DNA of 64,000 bases from the NCBI RefSeq assembly GCF_014356525.2, contig NC_052507.1:38428368-38492367 (forward strand), given 5' to 3'. Source of the DNA: Nilaparvata lugens. Its lineage: Eukaryota > Arthropoda > Insecta > Hemiptera > Delphacidae. This document shows, in pieces, positions 1 to 11,545 of this stretch. Both the position numbers and the translations under genes were made by a program. Positions within the stretch are counted from its first letter, which is position 1; each line of letters opens with the position of its first letter. Below the pieces are notes generated by a model. It was not told the origin of the DNA. It was given only the letters and a program-made list of their open reading frames with translations, and did not search any database.

Positions 1-1020
1 CACAAATAGGTCTTTGGTAACTATAAAAAGAGATCTACACGGTAAGGATTTCAAAAGGGAAGTGCTGTCTTTTCTCTAAGCTTCTAGGCTAGACCTTGCT
101 TCTCAGAATCTCGATGTAATAATTTGCATAAAAATTTGCCATTGGTAGAACGCTTGTGACGTAGACATGACGTCAGTGGCAAGCAGTAGAATACAATTCT
201 TTTAATTACAATAATAATTTAATTTATGTAATTCTTAAAACTGCTTAATCTTATAGACATAGTTCCTCTCATACAATGTACATGTGCTAGCGTAAATGAT
301 AAGGCAGGGTTGTTGTCTGATAATAGATTAACATGTGTTGCTTTCAAACGATCACCTTCTTGGTGCTATTTCTATGCACTGTGATTGGCTTAGACCTGCC
401 AAAGAGATTTAATTACCATGTGGTTCAGTTGAATTAAATCGTTAATAAATTAATATTCTTGTACAATTTTTATTAGGTTTGAGATTGTTATAATTAGTTT
501 CTGCCATTTTATCAATAATATAATTTCATGCTATGACCTATTTAGTTACAATAAGACCTGACATATAATATAATTTCTTAAATAATAAATAATTTCAACA
601 ATAACACATACATTTTATTTTTTTATTTGAAATTCTTGATCCTTTATGGATAGTTTTGATTTTTAGAGATGGTATTATATCTTACGTGAAGCCAGCGTGA
701 CATTTGACAATACTTTGAATCAGTCAGCTGCGTTCGAACTGTTTTAAAAACATCTGATCGATAGTAAACAAAGTGTAACCTCAAAATCAGTGAGCGATTC
801 ATAAATAATTTGTGCTTTATTTGCAAAATAATTATAATTTTATTGAATAATTTTCCTAGAAAAATATTCAGTACAGAACGGTACTCTTATCAAATACAGT
901 TACTGATAAGTAAGCTTTATCGCTCGGTCGCTAACTATTCCTTTAGCAAATTCTTTCATTTTAAAAGGTAATCACAATTTTTCTCTCTTTTCATGAGATC
1001 TATTTGAAAGATTCATCACA
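1..1020 (-). repeat. 3' LTR (partial) of a minus-strand LTR retrotransposon
   Basis: These bases are nearly identical to 6038-7060, differing by a few substitutions and two small indels (2 bp and 1 bp). The copy is cut off by the window start, so only the right-hand 1.0 kb of a longer LTR is visible. It ends at ...ATTCATCACA, the same base at which the other copy ends, which fixes one LTR boundary. Read on the minus strand the LTR therefore starts TGTGATGAAT. The high identity of the two copies implies a fairly recent insertion. Confidence 0.8.
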
Positions 1021-2398
1021 CAAAAGCCCCCAGGATATTTTAAATAGGTAATTGGGAGACGAGTCGAAACAATGACTATTTGAAAAATCCGATATTGTGA
1101 TGAATACACCATTTCATCTCCTTACTTCTACGAAAACTCACACTTAACACTAAAAACAATATATCGTGCACTTTTGGCTACGAAAAATAAATAATTGATT
1201 GTTCCTTTCATTGGATACAATCGAAATACAATAATTAATGAGGTCTCTTTGGATCCTTCATTAAAACAACTCCACAACTTCCATTCACGGGTGGCTTATG
1301 AGCAGACCCATAACTATAACAACTATACAAGATTTCACATATTACTTCTAAGATTTGAATAGTATTTGCAACAAATATAGACTTTCATCATTTTTTCATA
1401 GTTATTATAGGTTTCGACTCTTTGGTTTGGCTTTTACATAAATTGGGTGAGAGTGTGATTTTACTTCGGTGACTTGACAATCGTCTACCGTTTGACTCGA
1501 GCAATTCTTATTTGCGCTTAGTACGTTGCGTACAAACAGGATTACACTTGAAATGGCTTTCTTGATTTTTATCAATGTTGGTTACCAATATTAAGTCCTT
1601 AAGATTACATTTATCAATTTGAATTACAATTCATGATCTTTTGATGCAACAGTAATAAATTTCACATTTAAAGGTAAGAATTTCATTTTCTTTGGAGTTT
1701 TTTAGAGATACATTCATATATGACATAGAACATGCGCATTTCGTGCAAATTAACATAAATATATATTTTTGGTTGCGTTTTTGCTTATGATTTCACATTA
1801 AATAATATGTTACATTAATAATTGAATAACGATATTGCTTGGATTCTATTAACATTGACTCTAGGATTTCGTACACATTGGTTGGTGGGACGAAGAAAAT
1901 TATCGAACAGGCGTTGGTTCTGAATAGATTTTTCTATTGATTCTGTATTTCAAGGTTAGATTTACACATTTTTTCAAATAAACTTTGTTTATTTTCTTTC
2001 CTCCTATTCACTACCAATTTCATGTTATTTCGATTTACAAATATTTTCTGTGGATAATATAATTCTTGTTTCTATTTTTCAGTTGTGCAGATGATACCAG
2101 GCGATTGTTTCTGTGATGATTGTAGCATGAGGCGGATGGCTTGATTAGGTTGGTAAATTTTAAGGTTGTTTCGTAGTTTTAATTTCTTCTGTTATTAAAG
2201 TTGATTTCGATTTTCTTCATTTGAAGTGAATTGATAATATTTCCTTATTAGCTGAGATGCGGCGAAGTTAGGTTATGTTGATTAGGCTGTAGTAGAGAGA
2301 TGCTAGTCTGCAAAGATGTGATTCGGTGGGTAGGCTGTGACCATGAAGTGTTTGATAATTGATGTATTCCACGAATGTAGTTTCAGTTAATTAAAATA

Positions 2399-3904
2399 TT
2401 ATTCTTTCCTTAAGCCCCCATCTAAATTTGATTCGGTGTTATTCAAGGTCCAATTCCGATTTGCAACTATCCGTTTTATCAAACTTGGCTTAAAACGAAT
2501 GTGCCTGTGGTGTAGATCATTTCCTACAAATTCATCTCCTCTTGGTCGGCCGGTGACATGTAGTTTGCTATTCTTAAATCTTACATGCCGGTGGTGTCTG
2601 TGTGTTTTTTCAAATAATCCTTTCCTTTTTTGCATGCCGGTGTACAGTTGGCTTGATTTTAACCGTACATGACTGCGGTGGTTGTAGGTTCTTCTAGATA
2701 TTCTTCTTCTTTCTTGAATTGTTTTGCTGCTTTTGTGTGGTCTTGACTTTATGCGGATTTTAATTGTTCTAATGTTGTTTTCTGATTGTTTTTGATGGAT
2801 ACTGATTTGATGTGTTGCAGGTGCTGTCCTCGGTGGATGGACAGTGGTGTGGGCGGTCGGCGGTCCGGGCTGCTCTTCCACTCGACGGGCAACGTCTTTG
2901 GATTCCTGGTGTCCGGCGCGCGGTGGGACGGGCTGTTCCTCTACCTGATGGACGTCATCCTCAGCTTGGCAGGTGATGTCGTCCGGCTTCTCTTGGCATT
3001 CTGCGGGCGGTGGTACGGGCTGTCCCTCCATGCCATGGATGTCGTCCTCGGCCTGGCAGGTGATGTCGTCCAGCTTCTCTCGGCGTTCTGCGGAGTGCGG
3101 TGCGACTTCAGTCTTGACATTCTCGGTAGGTTGGTCTCCCTTATATGTGTCATGTTCACTTGCTTGTTTTATGACCTCTCCTTCGAGTGTGTCTGCTTTC
3201 GCATGCATGGGCTCGATCACTGGTCCAATATTGATTTTAATTGTTTGACATTCCTCCTCAATTTGCTGTGTTACCGTCCTGCTTTCCTCTGCTGCTTCCT
3301 TCAACTGTTGTTCCAGTTCTTCAAGATCAAGACCTTGTTCATATGCTATCCGCACCTGTCGGACATCTTCAATTATTTCTTCATTTGCTTGTATGTTTCC
3401 TTCAACTGCATTTTTTATTGCTTTCAGGATGGCGTCCTCACCCAGCGTGATAACGAGCGTAGGGTCTTCCTTTGATCGTCTGTTTTCTTCATATGCATCG
3501 TAGAATGCTTTCAGTCGGAGGCTCACTTCTTGCAAGGAAAGGGTGAGTGTGCGGTCCTCAACCGGCGGCAATGGTTCTGTGACGTTAGATGTGGGCATCT
3601 GAACCTCTGGAACGGTGGTACATGGGCGTTTCTCCCGCGCGATATCTTCCGTCCTTGAAGTCGCCGATGTGGCTCCAGGATGCAGTTCGGATCTTCCATA
3701 ATTTATCGGATGATATAAGATGCAAGTGCGTTGAAACGACCGCAAACATGTGAGGTTATGTGAAGCGATTATAAGTGAATGATCAAAATTGAAATAGTGT
3801 GAAAATTCGTTCAATGAAGAAATACAAAAGTGTGATTCAATAATATGTTCAGTGGTGAAGTGAATCAAATTAGCAATATCGTTAACATAAAGTGACAATA
3901 ACAT
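2399..3904 (-). CDS. Gag-like ORF with acidic and basic repeats, unknown family
   Basis: This 501-codon ORF is the only long open frame of the LTR element and lies downstream of its primer-binding site, where gag would be. I do not recognise the family. The middle is acidic and probably helical or coiled (rich in E, Q, A; about residues 120-225). About residues 270-350 hold roughly three imperfect copies of a unit of about 27 residues containing DDITCQAEDD and a following QPVPP-type proline motif. The C-terminal 110 residues are strongly basic. They hold three spaced copies of an H-R/H-x-R-x-K motif (HRSHVRLK, HRHVRFK, HRHIRFK), which suggests nucleic-acid binding in place of a CCHC knuckle. 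The annotated N-terminus may include non-native residues because the true start is unclear. It is intact, which is notable for a window where most transposon ORFs are broken. Confidence 0.5.
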   Translation of the reverse strand: MLLSLYVNDIANLIHFTTEHIIESHFCISSLNEFSHYFNFDHSLIIASHNLTCLRSFQRTCILYHPINYGRSELHPGATSATSRTEDIAREKRPCTTVPEVQMPTSNVTEPLPPVEDRTLTLSLQEVSLRLKAFYDAYEENRRSKEDPTLVITLGEDAILKAIKNAVEGNIQANEEIIEDVRQVRIAYEQGLDLEELEQQLKEAAEESRTVTQQIEEECQTIKINIGPVIEPMHAKADTLEGEVIKQASEHDTYKGDQPTENVKTEVAPHSAERREKLDDITCQAEDDIHGMEGQPVPPPAECQEKPDDITCQAEDDVHQVEEQPVPPRAGHQESKDVARRVEEQPGPPTAHTTVHPPRTAPATHQISIHQKQSENNIRTIKIRIKSRPHKSSKTIQERRRISRRTYNHRSHVRLKSSQLYTGMQKRKGLFEKTHRHHRHVRFKNSKLHVTGRPRGDEFVGNDLHHRHIRFKPSLIKRIVANRNWTLNNTESNLDGGLRKE

Positions 3905-4510
3905 AAAGGATGCACAATGGATAATACAATGACAAAGGTACGTCTCTGATAATTTATTATTATTACTATTATAAATATTTTACTCTTATAAGTTCTCGCC
4001 GCAATTATATATAGGGCTAGTATTCTTCGCAAAATTTTATATAAAAGCAGTGATGCTCTGCTTGAATTATTCCGCAATATATCCGTGATTTAATTTTACT
4101 TCCCTCTTTATGTTTTAAAAACTTTTAAAAATGTAAATAACTTCAATCCTCTTTTCTGTAAATATTTATAAATTGTTTCAATATAGACCTAATATTCTTC
4201 AAATAATATGACCTTTCTTATGATATCTCTTATACCTATGACTTATAGTATGACCAATTTTCGAATAACACAATAATAAAATTCTGAGTTCGATTTTTTC
4301 TCTAAAAATTCATCAATCGATAAATTTCTTTTCTGTTCAAAAATTGGGTATGGTACGACTTGTTATTTTATATAACAGTGAACAGTTAATATTAAATTTG
4401 AAGAAATTCACAACCATGAATTTTTCAAAAAATTTTCCCGTTGTCAGCGCTATAGTATACTGAGCAACCAAATAATCCTCGCAGTCGATTATCCACCTCT
4501 TCAATGCCTA

Positions 4511-4526
4511 TCACTGTTGGGCGCCA
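4511..4526 (-). other. Primer-binding site (tRNA-Lys-like)
   Basis: On the minus strand this reads TGGCGCCCAACAGTGA, separated by five bases from the end of the right LTR. The first 11 bases are complementary to the 3' end of insect tRNA-Lys including CCA, as I remember that tRNA. This position and spacing are the standard layout for Ty3/gypsy-like elements. The site fixes the element's orientation as minus strand. Confidence 0.7.
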
Positions 4527-4531
4527 AATCA

Positions 4532-7060
4532 TGTGGTGCTCTTCCTGGGGGAGTCACTCTCACCTCCAAGGATAGGACAACACACGTAGGGTGATGTAAT
4601 GCTGTATTTAAATGCCTCACGTTGGGCCGGCAAATCATGTGGTGCGTTTTTTAACGGCTTCACACATGTAGGGTGAATCTTGCACTGAGTCAGTGGTGTA
4701 GTGGCTATAAATTTTGCAATGGCGTGTGAGGACGCTGAGTGAACACCAGACTGATTGACTCACTACAAGACTCAATACAATTGTCGGAATCGCGGGAGGC
4801 CTAAACGCTCGCTCACCCTTGATTCTTCTAATGACAAATGGTATTGTGATGAAATTTTTATAAGTAGTGTAGCGGACGCTAAACACTGAATACGGATACC
4901 TTAAAATTATTACCTGTGAAGAATGAGCATACAAAATCATACAGGTCGAGCAAAAATCCCGATGTAGATAATTTACGGGACTGCGTCTCTAATAAGTTCT
5001 GAAGGATTAAAATACGGTATTTGGACCAAATATCGTTCAGAATATACTTCGAGAACAGAGTCTTGTCGGGTTTTAAGCTCTATTGTAGGAATTTATATGA
5101 TCTATGGCTGCCACTGCTGTACAATTGATGAGTTCGCTCCAAATTCGAGGTAGGTAACAGATAAAAGCTGATATATGAGCAGGTAAGGACAAAGAATAAA
5201 TATCTCGATCTGACCCCACTCGCTACATCCACTTAGACCTGTTCCAATATCCAGCTTGATTCAATTATTCCAATGATCGTATTCGATCGGTTCTTGATGA
5301 TATAGAACGTATCAGACACAATAATTGACAGGCTTAAGAAATAATCGAACTCAGAAAGCGAATTAACAAAACTGAAATATATTACAATAAAATATGCAAT
5401 CATACAGTGCAGGTTCAGAAATTGATTTACAGGTTGATAATAATTTGGCATTAACAGAATAGTTAAAAAATTTCTTGTGCTTGCATGATACCATGCGTGA
5501 TTCAACAGAGTTTTACAATTGATAAAATTTAACAGTTTGAAAAATAGTGAAAAATGAATTATAGAAAATATTATTTTAAAATGTTCGGGGTCGTGGTTCA
5601 GGCAGCGGAGGATAGTTAATCAACTACAAATTCTTATAAATTAAATATGAATAAATTTTAAGCTCTTAATAACTAAAAGCGCTTGTCGGCGTGGCCAATA
5701 ATTTAACGAAGAAAAATTTATGTTTTTTCTGCACTGAAATATTTTCGAAGCGTAGATTGGGGCCCCTTTTAAAACTTATAACTCACGTGAATTTCCTTGG
5801 CGGTCGTGGTTTTCTTCTTTAGATCAAAAATCGTTTGATCGGCGGCAATCCAGGCTTCAATTTCGGCACGTGGGGAATTTTAATTTAAATATCTCCTTCA
5901 CCGAATTAATTAAGGGATAGTTTACTTTAAGCTTTTAAATTTATCGATTGATGAAAACAGAAATTTATAAATAACAAATAGATTGGCCTAAAATATCGGC
6001 TCACAAATAGAACATTTAAAATCGAACAAGAAGTTTTCACAAATAGGTCTTTGGTAACTATAAAAAGAGATCTACACGGTAAGGATTTCAAAAGGGAAGT
6101 GCTGTCTTTTCTCTAAGCTTCTAGGCTAGACCTTGCTTCTCAGAATCTCGATGTAATAATTTGCATAAAAATTTGCCATTGGTAGAACGCTTGTGACGTA
6201 GACATGACGTCAGTGGCAAGCAGTAGAATACAATTCTTTTAATTACAATAATAATTTGATTTAGGTAATTCTTAAAACTGCTTAATCTTATAGACATAGT
6301 TCCTCTCATACAATGTACATGTGCTAGCGTAAATGATAAGGCAGGGTTGTTGTCTGATAATAGATTAACATGTGTTGCTTTCAAACGATCACCTTCTTGG
6401 TGCTATTTCTATGCACTGTGATTGGCTTAGACTGGCCAAAGAGATTTAATTACCATGTGGTTCAGTTGAATTAAATCGTTAATAAATTAATACTCTTGTA
6501 CAATTTTTATTAGGTTTGAGATTGTTATAATTAGTTTCTGCCATTTTATCAATAATATAATTTCATGCTATGACCTATTTAGTTACAATAAGACCTGACA
6601 TATAATATAATTTCTTAAATAATAAATAATTTCAACAATAACACATACATTTTATTTTTTTATTTGAAATTCTTGATCCTTTATGGATAGTTTTGATTTT
6701 TAGAGATGGTATTATATCTTACGTGAAGCCAGCGTGACATTTGACAATACTTTGAATCAGTCAGCTGCGTTCGAACTGTTTTAAAAACATCTGATCGATA
6801 GTAAACAAAGTGTAACCTCAAAATCAGTGAGCGATTCATAAATAATTTGTGCTTTATTTGCAGAATAATTATAATTTTATTGAATAATTTTCCTAGAAAA
6901 ATATTCAGTACAGAACGGTACTCTTATCAAATATACAGTTACTGATAAGTAAGCTTTATCGCTCGGTCGCTAACTATTCCTTTAGCAAATTCTTTCATTT
7001 TAAAAGGTAATCACAATTTTTTCTCTCTTTTCATGAGATCTATTTGAAAGATTCATCACA
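4532..7060 (-). repeat. 5' LTR of the minus-strand retrotransposon, about 2.5 kb
   Basis: The right boundary is fixed by the end of identity with 1-1020. The left boundary is inferred from the primer-binding site and from TGTGGTGCT at 4532, giving a TG...CA LTR of about 2,529 bp, unusually long. Small ORFs inside it (for example 4635-4940, 5233-5505 and 6121-6384) have no recognisable similarity and look like chance. Near its left end a stretch of about 105 bp that includes the primer-binding-site/LTR junction is repeated in degenerate form (4511-4617 versus 4618-4690). Confidence 0.65.
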
Positions 7061-7604
7061 GTATTATGCAGTATCTTTGTATGAGAGTTCCAGCTCAATA
7101 TTTTCGGGTTGACCCAAGTTCAACAAGAGAAGAGTTTTTTGACGCGTCAAGAAAATGACGTTTTCCTACCAATTTCTTAGCTGTCTCCTGAGCGATTCCA
7201 GTTCTCTTCTATTTCCAGTGAATGGATAAGGAATTTATGAACAAGAATGCAAGCTCTTACTTTCAAATATGTTTTATAAGAAATATTTTCGGAACAAAAT
7301 TTTTCATATTAATCAATATTACACAGTTTTGAGTGTCTAGTGAGAGAAACTTTTATTAATCTGGATTTCTATCTTTCTAAATTCAAAATCAGTTTCAAGT
7401 GTTTGATCAGAAAATTAGACACAATTTTATAAAGTGGAGAAAATATAACTTAATCTACTTTCTGAACTATTTTAACGAATCAAAATTCGGGGGAGGAACA
7501 GTTTTAGGCTGTGCTTGTTGATCCTCCACCAAATTATTTTAGAAATAATGTATTGTGTATCATTGAAACAATAAAAGAATAAAAAATAAATAACCTCCTG
7601 CTTT

Positions 7605-9574
7605 CTAGTAGTTCTGTGAACAGTAGACCTCGCGCACTATAAACCACAGCCTCCTCTTATACTGTCCATCAGATTAAATCCTGTCTGTATGTCGTGTCGG
7701 CGAGATATCGGTGTGAAAACGGCTAATGGTTGTTGGGGTTGGTGTATCAAAGATGCCAACATCAAAAGCTACCTAATTTCCTTCAAGACATAGGCAACAG
7801 GACAGCCCGAGTTCAAAGCAGAGAAAGGTCGAGAGACAATAATATGTTATTTTAGTTATTAATAATTGCATGCGTTATTGCATGCAATCAATAGTTTATT
7901 TAATAGTGCATAAAAATTGTATTCAATGAGGCATGCAATTAAAAGTTCACACTGCAGCTGATTTTTTACTAAGTTAAATTGAGATATTGAATTTCATGCG
8001 TCATGGCATGCAATCTATAATCCACTCGACAGCTGATTTATGATGAATAATTCTATAGTCTGATTTTTACTCTAATATTGGCGTATGAAGGAGGCTCCTT
8101 TTTCCTTTTATATTATCCTTGAAATGCAAAATTTCCAAAAACCTTGTATATACGTCGACGCGCAATTTGAAAAGGATCATACCTGTCAAATTTCATGAAA
8201 ATCTATTACCGCATTTCGCCGTAAATGCGCAACATATAAACATTTAAACATAAAGAGAAATGCCAAACCGTTGACTTGAATCTTAGACCTCACTTCGCTC
8301 GGCCAACTAGTGGGGTGATTGGGTGATAGTATGGTCCTATCTCGTGATAAGATTATATCAGATTTCGGTATACTACCAGAGAAATGGGAATAGCTATGAC
8401 AAAACTAGAGTTAAGAATGAAGAAAGCAGGTAAATGGGCAAATAGATGCAGGTAAATAGATGACTAGTGTACACAAACAGAAGCATCTAAAGACCACTCA
8501 CTCCACTACAGACGAGCGGCCGAACATCTAGCACATGCAAAGGGCAAAATATACTGTATTTTGGTCATAATACATATGTATAGATATAGCTATCATTCTC
8601 GGTGGCTCTAATATACATTATTTTAGGATATAATATAGATATATGTATCGTTTTTGGTGGCGATAGTACGCAGTATTTAGAGATATAGTATAGATATGTT
8701 TGTCATTTTCGGTGGTAGCAGAACAAGAGTGTTGAGTCCTGAGACTACTGGCGGCTGGCGGCGAGGCTAAAAACTTAATGGTACAATAAACACTGCGCTG
8801 CAGAGAGGCGAACAAACAAGCAACGACTGCCAGGTTCTTAGTGGCGACAACCTACCGCCAAAATAAAGGCCTTCTTCCTCCTAACTTGAATATTTCTCTT
8901 TTACTCTTATCCTTCAAAAGTCATATATATGTAAACCCTTTCCATACTTATCGACTCACTGGAAACCAGTAATTGACCGAGCGAAGTAATGTCTAAGATT
9001 CAAGTCGAAGGTTTTGCATTTCTCTTTATGTTTAGATGTTTCATGTTCCGCATTTACGGAGAAACGCGGCAATAGGTTTTTATGAAATTTGACAGGTATG
9101 TTCCTTTTAGAATTTCACGTCGACGTATATAAAAGGTTTTAGGAAATTTTTCATTTTAAGGATTATATAAAAGGGAAAGGAGCCTCCTTCGAACGCAAAT
9201 ATTAACGTAAAAATCAGACTAAAGAATTATTCATCAAAAATCAGCTGTCGAATGGAGTATAAATGGCATGCAATTACACATGCAATCAATATCTCAATGT
9301 TACCTAGTAGAACATCAGCTATCGTGTGGACTATTAATTGCATGACGCAATAACTGAAAGTACAATAGTATTTTCTCTCGACCTTTCTCTGCTTTCAACT
9401 CAGGCTGACCTGTTCCCAGCATTTCTGACGCACCAACCCCAACAGCCATTAGCCTTTTTCACACCGATATCTCGCCGACACGACATACTTACAGGATTTT
9501 CTCTGATGGACAGTATGAATAGAGGAGGCTGTGGTCTATAACTGCGCGAGGTCTAATGTTCACAGAACTACTAG
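7605..9574. mobile_element. Palindromic (foldback) DNA transposon, non-autonomous
   Basis: The ends are inverted copies: CTAGTAGTTCTGTGAAC at 7605 and its complement ending at 9574. Two blocks match in inverted orientation: 7605-7750 with 9420-9574, and about 7850-8310 with 8960-9350. The arms are therefore about 700 bp around a centre of about 650 bp. The element contains no transposase; the small ORF at 9338-9541 lies in the right arm and is not credible. Related pieces occur at 22834-23890, so this is a dispersed family. Confidence 0.75.
8548..8716. repeat. Three-copy degenerate tandem repeat, about 57-bp unit
   Basis: Each unit contains a run like atatagatat followed by atc.ttt(c/t).cggtggc. 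The cggtgg anchor recurs about every 57 bases, near 8599, 8656 and 8711. The array sits in the unpaired centre of the palindromic element. Confidence 0.5.
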
Positions 9575-9825
9575 CTAAGTGGAGTGCAGTAGGTAGAAGT
9601 GAAGGAATAAATGTAAGTGAAGTACTGGATTCGAACCTCCGCTCGAGTGAGTAAGCTCGACCACTGAAAGTATGCCAGTTATTAATTCTATTGATGTTAA
9701 TGAGATGAGAATTATTGTGAATAATGTTCGAGTTGTTCTGAACAAGTTGATAATGAGATGAAAATCAGAGATTGATTAGAGAGTTGAGATTAATGAGATG
9801 AAGATTATTGTGAAAGATCTGGTGT

Positions 9826-10040
9826 GGCGCACTCACACAACTTTCGTTGCCGTTATGAAAATTTCGGCAAAAACCGCCTCGTGTCCTCGTGTCTCCGGCG
9901 TAAGAGCAGTACCTACTATTACAACTGTAATGTAAGAGTTGAGTTTTCGAGAATATAATTTGAAATCAATCAGCTGACGAGATCAATAAATTCTGCTATC
10001 TCTTCCAGTGAATGATTCAATAGAATCAACAGTGTTGCCT
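9826..10040 (+). repeat. Dispersed repeat, copy 1 (GGTGTGGCGCACTCACACAAC type)
   Basis: The block starting atctggtgtggcgcactcac is found again at 56389. Both copies continue through ttgccgttatgaaaattt and later share ctgctatctctt and gtgaatgatt. This is probably the end of a transposon family. No coding capacity is seen. Confidence 0.55.
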
Positions 10041-10258
10041 CTCTCTCTATTTCGGTTGAAATCATCTTACGAGGGTTATGTTCTGTGAGAATCACCCGTT
10101 AGATACACTTAATTTCTGTATTTCCTAGTTGGTGGGGCACGCATAAGGATACGTCAAGGATCAAAACTTATAACTTTTGACAGAATGTTCAGATCTCCTC
10201 GTACTACAGCTCATTCTTCTCAGCTCGAATGTTGCGTATCTTGTGAAAAACTTTAGAT

Positions 10259-10378
10259 AAAAAATCCGAAAAGTAGTCAAGGTTGTAGATAATTTCCTCC
10301 TCTTTTCGCGTGAATAGATAAAAAATCCGGAAAGTAGTCAAGGTTGTAAATAATTTCCTCCTCTTTTCGAGTGAATGA
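10259..10378. repeat. 60-bp tandem duplication, two copies
   Basis: Two consecutive copies of a unit beginning aaaatccg.aaagtagtcaa differ by only a few bases. The preceding 10150-10230 sequence (cttttgacagaatg.tcagatctc) recurs at 22078, so this lies in a dispersed transposon relic. Nothing gene-like is visible from 10380 to 11040. Confidence 0.7.
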
Positions 10379-11042
10379 AATAAATTTATTATCTTCAATT
10401 TTGTAGAGAATGCTTTTTTTGAAAAACTACAGGTTTTTCTTCCTTGCTGTTATCATTTCTTCTCTTAAAATTTTCCTGATTGTCTGAATCTCTTGTCTAT
10501 GATCGAATTCTGGCAAAGTCCACTTCACAACCATTAGTATCCAATTGAAGCTCATTTACTCTCTTTTACTCTATCTTCAAGCAATCTTTATCAGTCTAGT
10601 AGCAAAGTGAGATAGTCAATACACATCTTTATGAATAGGCCTATACTAAAACATCTACTTTGCGAATTGCAAATTAAGCAATGAGGCGGGTTTTTTCCCT
10701 GATTGAACGGTAGGTTATTCAATCTGTTAATTTTGGCAATTCATCCAAAGCAAGACTGGAAGACAAAGAAGAAAACCTTCTATAGACCTCTAGGACCTGG
10801 AGGACCTATTGAAGCATTAGATGAGCCATGCAAGAATTTTTCACATAGTACACACTACAGTACAGTTTACACTACAGTATAAATTTCCAAATATTCCCAG
10901 CACATCTTTTACTGTTCGAACTATTGTGATATGTTGTTATGGAAGCAATTTTTCGAAGAAATCCTGTATGCCTCCATGTTTTCATAAATAAATAAATATT
11001 TCAGTTATCTATTTTCCTTTCAACTCTTCTGTTATTATCCTT

Positions 11043-11545
11043 TTGTTCTTTTTTACAATTCGATCGTCTTTATTATCTCAATCTTCGTCATTTTTCCTCC
11101 TTTTCCTCTCCTTCTCTTATTCCTTTCTTCTTTCTTTCTCCTGTCGCTCTGCTTCTTATTTCACTTCTTCTTCCCTCTTTTTTCCGATATTTATTCTCAT
11201 CATTTCTACCTATCATACCCATCTGGAGTTCTAATATTTCATCTATCTCTTTCCATGTTTATTGCTCTTCTACTCAATTTCTCTATTCTCTTCATTTTTC
11301 ATTCTATTATATATCCCTCCTCCTCCTCCTCCTCCTTCTCCTTCTTCTCCTCCTCCTCCTCCTCTTATTCTTATTTCTCTTCACCTTTCCATTCGATTAT
11401 TTTCCATCTTCCACCTTTTGTTTTCCTCCTCCTCCTCGTCTTTCTTCTTCTACTTCTTGTTTTGCTTCTCCTCCATCCATTCCTCTTCCTCGCCATTCAC
11501 CACGTTCCACTCCTTGCTTTGCTCTTCCTCCTCTTCGCGGTACTC
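11043..11545 (+). repeat. Long polypyrimidine tract (T/C-rich)
   Basis: About 500 bases are almost entirely T and C on the plus strand, with TCC and TTC runs around 11318-11370. Open frames here translate into runs of Ser, Phe, Leu and Pro (for example 11043-11234, 11255-11554 and 11262-11756). They reflect base composition rather than genes. The purine strand is the complement. The following stretch to about 12010 shows nothing recognisable. Confidence 0.8.

Larger units (their letters stand above)
1021..4531 (-). mobile_element. Internal region of LTR retrotransposon, no pol recognised
   Basis: This is the roughly 3.5 kb between the two LTR copies. Read on the minus strand it begins with a primer-binding site next to the right LTR. 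It then has one long ORF (2399-3904) and ends at a G-rich run (plus strand caaaagccccc at 1021-1031) that can serve as the polypurine tract directly before the other LTR. I find no protease, reverse transcriptase, RNase H or integrase in any frame. The element is therefore probably non-autonomous and depends on enzymes from a relative. Positions 1032-2398 look non-coding. Confidence 0.7.

Noticed and set aside
2786..3475. Plus-strand ORF of 229 codons opposite the Gag-like ORF
   Set aside because: It is the antisense shadow of the minus-strand ORF; its Cys/Phe/Leu-rich composition has no domain, and the element's primer site fixes minus orientation.
4635..6384. Small minus-strand ORFs in the 2.5-kb LTR
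   Set aside because: No recognisable domain; LTRs are regulatory and these frames fit chance in AT-rich sequence.
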